A stretch of DNA of 36,246 bases from Litorilinea aerophila. GTDB taxonomy: Bacteria; Chloroflexota; Anaerolineae; Caldilineales; Caldilineaceae. The position numbers and the translations under genes were made by a program. Position 1 is the stretch's first letter, and each line of letters opens with the position of its first letter. Location: NCBI GenBank assembly GCA_945905745.1, contig CAMDQF010000025.1, positions 1-36,246 of the forward strand, read 5' to 3'. Under the pieces are notes generated by a model. The model was not told the DNA's origin, did no database searches, and saw only the letters and a list, made by a program, of their open reading frames with translations. This document shows positions 25,701-32,326 of this stretch, in pieces.

Positions 25701-26576
25701 ATTTCTAAATCAGGGCAGTATTGGATTGAGGCCGAGATTCAGGTGAATGGCAAGGGTGTAGGTGGCAGACAACTGTGGCAGATCGATGTGGTTACACCGG
25801 TGCCAACTTCGACACGCACACCGACTCCGACACGCACACCGACTCCCACACGTACCCCCACCGCAATGCCTGTGGCGAGAGTGCTGTCGCCGGAGGTGTC
25901 CATGAATGTGCCGGGCACGACGGGCGCGAAATTCCCGGTTCAGGTTGAATACAAACTGACTATGCCTGCCGGCGAAACACTGTATTTCTCGATTGCCAAT
26001 GAATTGCCAATCATGCCTTTGACCAGGGACACGCGCGGTGATACTTATTCGGATAACACACCGGATGATGCATGTAACTTCCTAGAGAAGTTACCTCAAC
26101 GACGTCTGCAATGGGCTGTCGCGGGTGATGCCTTTACGTTGAATTATGCTTATGCGCTGCGTCTATATAAGGGTAGGTCGGCGGGGGGTGATCTGGACCT
26201 ACTCACAGAATTTGGGGGGCAGACGATTCGTTATCTGCCAGTGCCGCAGATTGAATTGCAGGAGGCCGCATGGAGCAATCTGCATGTAGGGGATCAGGTG
26301 GAGATGAGCGTACATCTTTACTGTGCAAATGGTCGGATTACCAGAGCTTTAAATATTGGCAATACGGATGTTCAACTGGTTGTGGTTGTCAAACCACCGA
26401 ACTCGTCCACATTGCCTCCCATAGAGTTGCAGTTGGCTGAAGACGGGGAGTTGACTTTTACAGGGAATTGGCGGATAACGACATCTGGCTCTCATGAGAT
26501 ACACGTAGAAGTTCGACACTCCCAGACGGGAACCATTCTTGTTAGCTCGGAGCTTGTTTTTGTTTCAGTGGAGTAG
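22713..26576 (+). CDS. Secreted trypsin-like serine protease with Thr-Pro linkers and three C-terminal modules
   Basis: This protein has 1287 residues. A signal peptide occupies about residues 1-30 (cut after AEA). The trypsin-like/DegP-type domain has an intact triad: His80 in TAWHV, Asp126 in DDLALL and Ser218 in GYSGGP. A beta-rich segment follows to about 390, then a long Thr/Pro/Ala linker holding three copies of ATLTALAPT. Residues about 520-760, 785-1027 and 1055-1287 are three related modules; the first two are nearly identical over their first half. Each has one Cys in the first half (GVCNLL, GVCSLL, DACNFL) and one in the second (LHCGE, LFCGE, LYCAN). No PDZ domain is seen. It should cleave exported proteins; its targets are unknown. 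Confidence 0.85.
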   Translation: MKPTYSIRTVVCVVVALAVLAGFVMRVAEAQTARIDLDVKRAVVRIVPERSTAAEPRRVEDQPGSGVIIHPSGIVLTAWHVLSQDENFSQRNYWDDFVVEVIEDDDSSPPVARYRAKIIAVRPQDDLALLRLDRKLDGQPLTPDDLTALAYLPVFTETGDNSRLLDPGNTQLRVLGYPKPFAASGEESELYIEPATLSSRSRSRGELIVQETFDAGYSGGPVLVEAEGRLAVAGIVLSARGSRTVLRDLAERFRGFEWVAGEQNAFAQNVRVTEVVEGNSRTLQFDLDVQSIGLEGAPVQLQINFYDANHRPWRPGAVGLSQQTNGSVYWEEDIRPDRPVAGYPMQVRFSLVSLGVTAEELSFRLMLYDKSSGQQLWSDATWYQAQPAAIAQADTSTATSTRTPTPTIDPRIAIEAGARATLTALAPTAVPTSTPTRPLPTPTFTPTPDAQALIAAAVNATLTALAPTATPTPTATDTPTATATPNAAATFQAAVNATLTALAPTHTSTPTVTAYQIATPYPVMWEQPVNPYRVPRGQNDGDSLEISIVVERSATDEQKFYVTGVDGKGTEILRLPLVAEEGDRLIVADGTPGVCNLLSDLSKQGLTSWEVAEDGKLVWIADLSLQLWQGTVSAASSRVNGPVYAVRLQAMPQIEWLVSESSRTELLTGQSVDVEVSLHCGEVELTLDDIDISSGVTQVAVVKDASGRSVSTVPLEQTSPNAKTYIGEVSFSVAGSYSIEVQILVGDEDAGNKELWTVVVITPTPTFTPTATATRTPTVTPTPTPTPYPVTWEQPVNPYSVPRGQNDGDSLEISIIVERSATDEQKFYVIGVDGSKGEVLRLPLVAEEGNRLIVAEETPGVCSLLADLSEQGLTSWEVIDGKLVWATDLTLQVWHGTVSDTSSRANGAAYTVQLQAAPQIDWKPTDGTPVQLQAGGSVLVDVSLFCGEQEHALTLDDIKVSGGVSLVAVAKQGEEVGGRQELLKNSGSATYAGNLRISKSGQYWIEAEIQVNGKGVGGRQLWQIDVVTPVPTSTRTPTPTRTPTPTRTPTAMPVARVLSPEVSMNVPGTTGAKFPVQVEYKLTMPAGETLYFSIANELPIMPLTRDTRGDTYSDNTPDDACNFLEKLPQRRLQWAVAGDAFTLNYAYALRLYKGRSAGGDLDLLTEFGGQTIRYLPVPQIELQEAAWSNLHVGDQVEMSVHLYCANGRITRALNIGNTDVQLVVVVKPPNSSTLPPIELQLAEDGELTFTGNWRITTSGSHEIHVEVRHSQTGTILVSSELVFVSVE
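24272..25790 (+). repeat. Tandem duplication of a ~0.75-kb coding module
   Basis: Copies begin near 24272 and 25067. Long near-identical runs occur, such as gagcagccggtgaacccgta and gaacgctctgctac, covering roughly the first 350 bases of each copy; the second half is diverged but alignable at the protein level. A third, much older copy follows to 26573. The copies are joined by short Thr-Pro linkers. Confidence 0.85.
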
Positions 26577-26937
26577 TAGGCAAATTCACATAGGAATATG
26601 TGTGTCATCGTATTTGTTGTCGTCGGTTGTCTTCTTTTGCACAGCGCCGGTTCATCTAGTTTAAATCATAGGGCGAATGGCGTCTGCGATTCAATGGCTG
26701 GTTTTCTCGTTTCCACGCCTTGCTTGCTCTCGCCGAGTCCGTGATCCGGCGGCAACACCAGCCAGCACTCCACCGCCCGCCGGTCACGGACCGGCGGAGA
26801 GCGGACAATCCCGTAGGTTGGGTTGTTGCCGTGGGAAGGGATCGTTGGTGGGACGGGTGGTGTTGGTTGTACAGTCGACAACTCTACGTGCGATCAACTC
26901 CTCCCCCAGAATGGGGGAGACCAGGTGGGGGTGAACC
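26577..26937. other. Intergenic region with hairpins and a dispersed repeat
   Basis: No convincing gene is present in these 361 bases. Three structures can be seen. The first is a small stem cacata/tatgtg just after the protease stop. The second is a perfect 8-bp hairpin ccgccggt/accggcgg at 26777-26797 with loop cacgg. The third is the palindrome ctcccccagaatgggggag at 26901-26919. A gtaggttgggttg motif near 26814 resembles other Chloroflexota dispersed repeats. No terminator with a T run was seen. Confidence 0.6.
26901..26919. repeat. ctccccc palindrome abutting a start codon
   Basis: It is identical over 19 bases to the copy inside the gene at 6204. The following bases (accaggtgggggtgaacc) continue to the GTG start at 26938, so purine-rich repeat sequence provides the only Shine-Dalgarno-like stretch there. 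Confidence 0.75.
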
Positions 26938-28797
26938 GTGGCCGAACCCAACAACCGCAATCCCGATCCAACTTCCCGCCGGATAATTCTCATTATCACC
27001 GCCTCCCTTTCCTCTCTGGCTGGCAATGTCGTCACAAATTACATTCAAGTCAACCGAATCTGGCCGATTATCGCCATCTGGCTTCTTCTGCTTGCTGTGG
27101 AACTATGGCTAACGATCACTGACGGTGGCGGTCATCTGTCCAAGAGGATCACCCAACTGCTTCAAATTCCAGGCTACGTATGGAAAAAACATCCAATCCC
27201 CACAGCCGGTGCCGTTCTGCTCCTCGCTCTTGCCTTTGCCGGGTTCATCGCCTGGCAGTTGCGGACCAATTGTCCCCCTGGCAAAGCTTGCATTCTAGTC
27301 GCTCACCTTTCGCCGCAAGAGAACACCAAAGCCATCGAAATCACCACTGCCCTGGAACAGGAGTTGCGCGGCGTGTTGGACGCAGCCGGCGCAGCCGACG
27401 TGGCGATTGTGCAGGTGCGCGAGGTGGCCGACAGTCAGGCAGCCAGAATCGTGGTCGCCGAGGAAAGCGCGCTGCTCGTCATCTGGGGCACAGTCTTTCC
27501 TGCGGAGGGCAAGACCCGCATCTATTTTGAATTGACCGACCGCTTGGGGGTGGGCGAGAGCGGGCAGATTCGCCCCTACCGGGCCGAGCCTCTGCGCTAC
27601 GACCCGGTGGCCGAACGCATCGAATGTACAGCCTGCATTGACATCGCGGGCGAAGTCACCCAGCGCACCCACGTCATCGCCTGGTTTGCCCTGGGGCTGG
27701 CCCGTTATGCCGTCGGTCAACCCGAAGCAGCCCAGCCCAACTTCCTGGCCGCGCTCTACTGTGCGGGGGAAGAGGTGGACGGGGCTTTGCTTCCCGTCCG
27801 CCCGGACTGCGCGCCGTCCAGCGACCCCGACCCCAGCCAGACCGCGTTGATCCGCTACTATCTGGGCAAGTCTTTTGTCCTGCAGGGGGACTATCGGCAG
27901 GGCGTCGCCGCGTTGAGAGCGGCAGCCGAGGCCAACCCCCACGACCCCGCGGCCTGGATTGCCATCGGTGAAGCCTATACCAACTGGTACGGCGACGCAC
28001 TTCCCAACCCGTCCGCGGCCGAGGACGCTTTTGCCCAAGCCGCGACAGCCGCCCACGCCCTCTCCCCGGTCATCTTCGGAAGGCAGCGCGCCTTTGCCCT
28101 GGGGCTGATCCACGAGTTGCAGGGCGATCCCGCCGCGGCTGCCGCCGCGTACACTGCGGTCATCGCTGGTTTTGCCGCCGACGATGCGGGCGCGTATGTC
28201 TCTCTAGTGGCCCTGGCCCGCGCCCAGACGCAGGCGGGCCTGTCGGACGCGGCCGGAGCTAATCTGAGCCGGGCCACGGACCTGCTGACCAGTGCGCCCT
28301 GGGCGCATTTAGAACTGGCCCGTCTGTTGGCTGATGACCGGGCCGCGGCAGATGCGCTCATCGAACAGGCACGGCAGACAACGCCCAACGAAGCCTACGT
28401 CGCCATCACACAGGCTGGGCTGTGCGCGGGGTGGGGGGATCGGGCGTGCGCCGAGGAAGCCTATTCACAGGCGTTGGCGCTGCGCCCCAATTCCGGTTGG
28501 CTGCACAGCCGGGTGGGGGATTTCTATTTGCCGACGGCTGCGCCCGTGGCCGGGCAAAGCTGGCAAGAAGCCGAACACCACTACCGCAAGGCTGTGGAAT
28601 TGCGCCCGGCGGACCCGTGGGTACACCAGCGGCTGGGCTATGTGCTGCTCAATGTCCAGAAGAACGCCGAAGCCGCGGCCGAGTACGCTGCGGCCATCGC
28701 CCTCCTCCCCGACGACCTGCCGCCGGGCGAGTTGGCCTGTACCCTGGCCGAAGCCCAGAAGCGCGCCCATCTGCCGGTCACAGCGGTGTGCCCGTAG
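26938..28797 (+). CDS. Membrane-anchored TPR protein
   Basis: The product is 619 residues, starting at GTG 26938. Hydrophobic segments lie at about 16-33, 42-60 and 89-108. Residues 112-230 form a mixed alpha/beta domain with the pattern CILVAHLSP...ALEQELRGVLDAAG...VIWGTVF, which I do not recognise firmly. From about 245 to the end, Ala-rich helical pairs with the TPR pattern (FLAALYCAG, YLGKSFVLQGDYRQGVAALRAA, WIAIGEAY, YRKAVELRPADPWVHQRLGYVLLNVQKNAEAA in pieces) make an array of TPR repeats for protein binding. The last 30 residues recur almost unchanged in a fragment before the histidine kinase at 30020, so a TPR protein and that kinase were probably once adjacent. Confidence 0.8.
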   Translation: MAEPNNRNPDPTSRRIILIITASLSSLAGNVVTNYIQVNRIWPIIAIWLLLLAVELWLTITDGGGHLSKRITQLLQIPGYVWKKHPIPTAGAVLLLALAFAGFIAWQLRTNCPPGKACILVAHLSPQENTKAIEITTALEQELRGVLDAAGAADVAIVQVREVADSQAARIVVAEESALLVIWGTVFPAEGKTRIYFELTDRLGVGESGQIRPYRAEPLRYDPVAERIECTACIDIAGEVTQRTHVIAWFALGLARYAVGQPEAAQPNFLAALYCAGEEVDGALLPVRPDCAPSSDPDPSQTALIRYYLGKSFVLQGDYRQGVAALRAAAEANPHDPAAWIAIGEAYTNWYGDALPNPSAAEDAFAQAATAAHALSPVIFGRQRAFALGLIHELQGDPAAAAAAYTAVIAGFAADDAGAYVSLVALARAQTQAGLSDAAGANLSRATDLLTSAPWAHLELARLLADDRAAADALIEQARQTTPNEAYVAITQAGLCAGWGDRACAEEAYSQALALRPNSGWLHSRVGDFYLPTAAPVAGQSWQEAEHHYRKAVELRPADPWVHQRLGYVLLNVQKNAEAAAEYAAAIALLPDDLPPGELACTLAEAQKRAHLPVTAVCP

Positions 28798-28805
28798 CTG
28801 GGCAG

Positions 28806-28868
28806 GTTGGGTGAATCCCCCACCTGCAACAACCTTTGTCCCGTCAACGGCCCAGGGATTCACCCAAC
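28806..28868. repeat. Inverted repeat after the TPR gene
   Basis: Perfect 14-base arms gttgggtgaatccc (28806-28819) and gggattcacccaac (28855-28868) flank 35 bases. It starts nine bases after the TPR gene stop, so it may stabilise or end the transcript, but there is no T run. Its ends resemble dispersed repeats in this group. Confidence 0.6.
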
Positions 28869-28981
28869 ACAGACGAATTCGGTGGGCGGTTGGGGCGTGG
28901 GGGCACCCGGCGGAGAGCGAGCGTATTCCTATGGGTATTTGGGCCGTCGACGCAGAAGACGGGCGAGGAGAAGAAAGCCTG

Positions 28982-28990
28982 TGGTATAAT
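28982..28990 (+). promoter_or_regulatory. Extended -10 promoter for the toxin-antitoxin pair
   Basis: TGGTATAAT is a consensus extended -10 element (TGn followed by TATAAT). No -35 hexamer is evident, which extended -10 promoters can do without. It would give an approximately 90-base leader before ATG 29086. Confidence 0.55.
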
Positions 28991-29085
28991 GCCATCACAA
29001 CCAGTCCTCGCGAATTGGCAGATAGACTGGCGCAGATAGCGGGATTCGGTCCGTGGGACAGCGGCTTATATTTCAGGGAGAAGTT

Positions 29086-29307
29086 ATGATGAGCAACATT
29101 CTAATGACCGTACCGGCCTATTTCGACGGTATTCGTATTCAACTGGACGCACAACTCGATCTGGCCCCGAACACAAGGCTATTGGTTACGATCTTGCAGG
29201 AAGATATCTCTCACCTGGCGTTGGTTCAGGAGGCAATGAAGCAATCGGAAGCAGCCTTTGCCCACGTTTGGGATAACGAGGAAGATGAAGTCTATGACCA
29301 GCTATAG
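29086..29307 (+). CDS. Antitoxin of a MazF/PemK-type pair
   Basis: The start at ATG 29086 has agggag at good spacing and gives 73 residues; an in-frame ATG further upstream at 29053 has no such signal, and a second ATG follows at 29089. The N-terminal half (AYFDGIRIQLDAQ...NTRLLVTIL) is the short beta domain seen in small antitoxins. The acidic C-terminus (SEAAFAHVWDNEEDEVYDQL) is typical of the toxin-binding tail of MazE-like antitoxins. It overlaps the toxin start by 14 bases, showing an operon. It should bind and inhibit the toxin and may help repress the promoter. Confidence 0.82.
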   Translation: MMSNILMTVPAYFDGIRIQLDAQLDLAPNTRLLVTILQEDISHLALVQEAMKQSEAAFAHVWDNEEDEVYDQL

Positions 29308-29632
29308 GCAGGGCGATGTGCTGTTGGTGCCCTTCCCTTTCACCGATCAGAGAGGTACGAAACAGCGTCCGGCGGTAGTCTTAAGCGAGGATACTTACAA
29401 CCGAGTTCACCCTGATCTGGTTATGGCCCCGATCACCAGCCAATTCAAAGGCGGCGCAGACGAAGTGGAAGTGGTAGATTGGCAGAGTGCCGGGCTGCTA
29501 AAACCAAGTGTTGTCAAACCCGTCTTGTCGTCGTTTGAAGTCCGTCTGGTACGACGCCCTTTGGGGAAATTGAGCCAGTCAGATTTGGCGCAGGTGCGTA
29601 GGCTTTTCGCGCGTATCCTCGGATTGCCGTGA
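29294..29632 (+). CDS. MazF/PemK-family toxin ribonuclease
   Basis: The start at ATG 29294 gives 112 residues; an alternative in-frame ATG at 29285 adds three. The N-terminus YRQGDVLLVPFPFTDQRG plus KQRPAVVLS is the family signature, in which the QRPAVV arginine and the APITS threonine/serine region belong to the active cleft. These toxins are sequence-specific endoribonucleases that cut mRNA in the cytosol and stop growth when the antitoxin is lost. gaggaag overlaps the end of the antitoxin gene and serves as ribosome-binding site. A MITE-like element starts eight bases after the stop. Confidence 0.9.
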   Translation: MTSYRQGDVLLVPFPFTDQRGTKQRPAVVLSEDTYNRVHPDLVMAPITSQFKGGADEVEVVDWQSAGLLKPSVVKPVLSSFEVRLVRRPLGKLSQSDLAQVRRLFARILGLP

Positions 29633-29640
29633 CACACAGA

Positions 29641-29787
29641 GATATCCGGCTCTTTGGGATCTCAGGGGGTTGACAAATGCAGTGACTTCAAACGGTGGCC
29701 TAATTTGGGCAGTTTTTCAAAAATTGTGCGCACCGCCATCATCGTTTCGGCTTGTCAACCCCCTGAGATCCCAAAGAGCCAGATATC
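29641..29787. mobile_element. MITE-like element with 36-bp terminal inverted repeats
   Basis: The left terminus 29641-29676 begins gatatccggctctttggg. The right terminus 29752-29787 is its reverse complement with one mismatch in 36. The 75-base centre has no coding potential. Size and structure suggest a non-autonomous miniature transposable element. No target-site duplication is obvious: the flanks cacaga and ctctag differ. No transposase gene is in the window. Alternatively it could be a long hairpin acting on RNA. Confidence 0.7.
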
Positions 29788-29906
29788 CTCTAGAGAGACG
29801 CCAGCATAGATGAAATCCACAACCGGGTGACAGCGTGGAAGGCGAAACGACAATCCCTAGATCGTCCATAAAGCCCAATCATCCCAAGACCCCAATGACC
29901 GAACGG

Positions 29907-30023
29907 ATTGCTGCGATGAACCTGCCCGTCGCTCCCCTCCCCGACGACCTGCCGCCGGGCGAACTGGCCTGCACCCTGGCCCAGGAGCGGGCCGATCTGC
30001 CGGTCACAGCGGAATGTCAATGA
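29907..30023 (+). pseudogene. 3' remnant of a TPR-protein gene
   Basis: Codons ending at TGA 30021-30023 encode PLPDDLPPGELACTLAQERA, then DLPVTAECQ. This matches the last 30 residues of the TPR protein at 26938 (LPDDLPPGELACTLAEAQKR, then AHLPVTAVCP), with a three-codon deletion and long DNA identity such as ccccgacgacctgccgccgg. Upstream of the match the reading frame has no similarity to the TPR protein. It is the surviving tail of a second copy. Its stop overlaps the kinase start as ATGA. Confidence 0.75.
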
Positions 30024-32197
30024 ATCACCCATCGCCCCGCCCCGCCGACAATGAATTCCTGGTCCAAGTACGCATCCCCGTCCAGGCTGTGATCGCTGGT
30101 CTGGCAGTGGCGGGTGGGGTAATTGGGCTGGTGGGCGGCACACCCCAATACATTGCGTCCAGTCTGCCGCTCTCTCTGCTGATCTTTGTTCTGGCCGGCG
30201 TGATCTGGCTGATCGCCGCCTGGCGCGAGGTTGCGGGTGTGTGGGCCCTGCTGGCTGGCCTAACGGCCACTGTCTTTCTCCTGCGTTTCTGGTTGCCCTG
30301 GGAAGGGGCGCTCGTTTTGCTGGCGATCCCCGCTACTCTCGGCCTGATTCTTCTGGGCGACCGGGCTGGGCTGATAGTTGCGGGGTTCTGCACGCTGGGG
30401 ATCGGGTGGCTATGGGCTACAGAGCGTCTGCCTATCCCGGAACTGCTTCTGGCCCTGGCTGGCGTCTGGCTGATGGCGTTGGTCTTTTGGGGCAGTCTAC
30501 GCTCGATTGCCCAGTTGGCTGACTGGGCGTGGCGTCACTATCTGGGTGCCCAGGGCACACTGGACGAAGTGCGCGCCAACCGCGCCCAACTACACCAGAC
30601 ACTGGACGATCTGGCCCATGCCAACCGGCAGCTTGATCTGATGAACCGGCGGCTGGCCGCGGCGCAGATGGCCGCCGAAGAGGCGCACAAGACCAAAGCC
30701 GCCTTTGTCGCCAATGTCAGCCACGAATTCCGCACGCCGTTGAATATGATCATCGGCCTCTCCGACCTGCTCATCGAAGCCCCCCACGTCTACGGTGCCC
30801 CGCTGCCCACCCCACTGCTGGAAGATTTGGAGATTGTGCGGCGCAACACCCAACACCTGCTGGCAATGGTCAACGACGTGTTGGACCTGAGCCAGATCGA
30901 GGCCAACCGGCTGGCCCTGCACCGCGACCGGGTAGATTTGTCCGCTGTGGTGGAGCGGGCCGCGGCGGTGGTCTACCCTCTGCTGGAAAAGAAGGCGGTG
31001 GCGCTGCATCTGGAGCTGCCGCCGGATCTGCCGCCTGCCTATTGCGACAGCAACCGGGTGCGCCAGGTGCTGGTCAACCTGCTCAGCAACGCGGCCCGCC
31101 ATACCGAACAGGGCAGCGTGCGCGTGCAGGTGCGTCACGACGACCACTCGCTGACTGTCTGTGTGCGCGACACCGGGCCGGGCATTGCGCCGGAAGATGC
31201 CGCGCACATCTTCGAGCCGTTCTACCGGGGCACCTTTGGGGCGCGGCGCAACGAGAATGGCAGCGGTCTGGGGCTGAGCATCAGCAAGCAGTTTATCGAG
31301 ATGCACAGCGGCCGTATGTGGTTGGAAAGTACGCTGGGCGAGGGCAGCGCCTTCTATTTCAGCCTGCCCATCACCGCGCTGCCTCTGCCCGCCGGGGGCG
31401 CGGATCGCTGGCTGTTGGATGAATGGCAGTGGCATGTGCGCGATCAGGCGGCCAACCTGCCCCAGAAAATTGTGAAGCCCCGTGTCATCATCTGCGACGC
31501 CAACACCGATCTGTGCGACGCCTTCAGCCGCTTCGACGATCAGGCGGAGTATGTGCGCGTGGCCTCTCTGGCGGAGGCGGTTGGGGTGGTGGCGGAGTTC
31601 CCTGCCCACTCATTGATTTTGAACGATGCCTCGCCCCGTCTGCTCCTGGAGATGCTGGCCGAGGCCCGCCAGAAGTGGCCCGACCTGCCGGTGATGGGGT
31701 GCAGCTTGCCGCCCCGTCTCGGCCATGCCCTGGCCGCGGGTGCGTCGGGTCAACTGCTCAAACCCATCACACGGACTGAGTTGGCCGCGGTCATCGGGCA
31801 GGTGCAGCCGAAACCGCGCACTGTGCTGGTGGTGGACGACGACGGGGACACGCGCCGTCTTTTTGCGCGTATGCTGGTTGCCATTGACGAGACGCTGCGG
31901 GTGGTCAGCGCGGCGGACGGACAGGAGGCGCTGGCCCAGATGCGGGCGGAACAGCCGGACCTGGTGCTACTGGATGTGAAGTTGCCCGAAATGGATGGCT
32001 GGCAAGTATTGGCCGCCAAAGCGCTGGACGATGCTCTGCGCCCGATCCCCGTTTTTCTCCTCTCGGCGCAGGACCCGGGCGACGAACCTCTCTCCAGCCA
32101 GATTCTCGTTGCGGCCGCGGGCGAACGCACACCCTTTTACAAACTTCTACGCGCCGCCCAGGTCATCCCGCTGCTGCTGGGCCAGCCCGACACGTAG
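30020..32197 (+). CDS. Membrane hybrid sensor histidine kinase with receiver domains
   Basis: With ATG 30020 the product is 725 residues; ATG 30014 is an alternative, but agcgga spacing favours 30020. Five or six helices fill residues about 18-170, with no large outer sensor domain. A coiled-coil-like linker leads to the dimerization domain with SHEFRTPLN (phospho-acceptor His235). An ATPase domain follows with N-box NLLSNAARH, DTGPGI and GSGLGL. Residues about 488-590 are receiver-like but weakly conserved (VIICDANTD, LILNDASP, LLKP). The last domain is a full receiver with VVDDD at 604-608, phospho-acceptor Asp652 in LLDVKLPEMDGW, though its expected late Lys is not clear. The convergent response regulator at 33518 may be its partner. 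Confidence 0.9.
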   Translation: MNHPSPRPADNEFLVQVRIPVQAVIAGLAVAGGVIGLVGGTPQYIASSLPLSLLIFVLAGVIWLIAAWREVAGVWALLAGLTATVFLLRFWLPWEGALVLLAIPATLGLILLGDRAGLIVAGFCTLGIGWLWATERLPIPELLLALAGVWLMALVFWGSLRSIAQLADWAWRHYLGAQGTLDEVRANRAQLHQTLDDLAHANRQLDLMNRRLAAAQMAAEEAHKTKAAFVANVSHEFRTPLNMIIGLSDLLIEAPHVYGAPLPTPLLEDLEIVRRNTQHLLAMVNDVLDLSQIEANRLALHRDRVDLSAVVERAAAVVYPLLEKKAVALHLELPPDLPPAYCDSNRVRQVLVNLLSNAARHTEQGSVRVQVRHDDHSLTVCVRDTGPGIAPEDAAHIFEPFYRGTFGARRNENGSGLGLSISKQFIEMHSGRMWLESTLGEGSAFYFSLPITALPLPAGGADRWLLDEWQWHVRDQAANLPQKIVKPRVIICDANTDLCDAFSRFDDQAEYVRVASLAEAVGVVAEFPAHSLILNDASPRLLLEMLAEARQKWPDLPVMGCSLPPRLGHALAAGASGQLLKPITRTELAAVIGQVQPKPRTVLVVDDDGDTRRLFARMLVAIDETLRVVSAADGQEALAQMRAEQPDLVLLDVKLPEMDGWQVLAAKALDDALRPIPVFLLSAQDPGDEPLSSQILVAAAGERTPFYKLLRAAQVIPLLLGQPDT

Positions 32198-32213
32198 GCA
32201 GCAGTTCCAAATA

Positions 32214-32326
32214 TAGAACGCGGATAACGCGGATAACGCGGATGGAGCGAATTTTTGCGGATTTTACTGCGCAGGTTTTTGCTTTTATCCGCTTTGATCT
32301 GCCCAATCAGCGTCATCCGCGTTCTA
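32214..32326. repeat. tagaacgcggat dispersed repeat, inverted pair between convergent genes
   Basis: Left arm tagaacgcggat (32214-32225) runs into acgcggataacgcggat units; right arm atccgcgttcta is at 32315-32326. The right arm encodes the last codons of the response regulator on the minus strand, including its TGA stop. It lies between two convergent genes and could work as a bidirectional termination or processing structure. The same core is read in frame at 2145-2156. Confidence 0.7.

Noticed and set aside
22713-26576. Trypsin-like protease as part of a cytosolic Chloroflexota conflict system with TPR protein and toxin pairs
   Set aside because: The protein has a clear signal peptide and long Thr-Pro linkers, so it is exported. 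No NTPase or effector-associated domain was seen beside it.
29641-29787. Long inverted repeat as a rho-independent terminator of the toxin operon
   Set aside because: The loop is 75 bases and no T run follows the stem. Structure and size fit a miniature element better.
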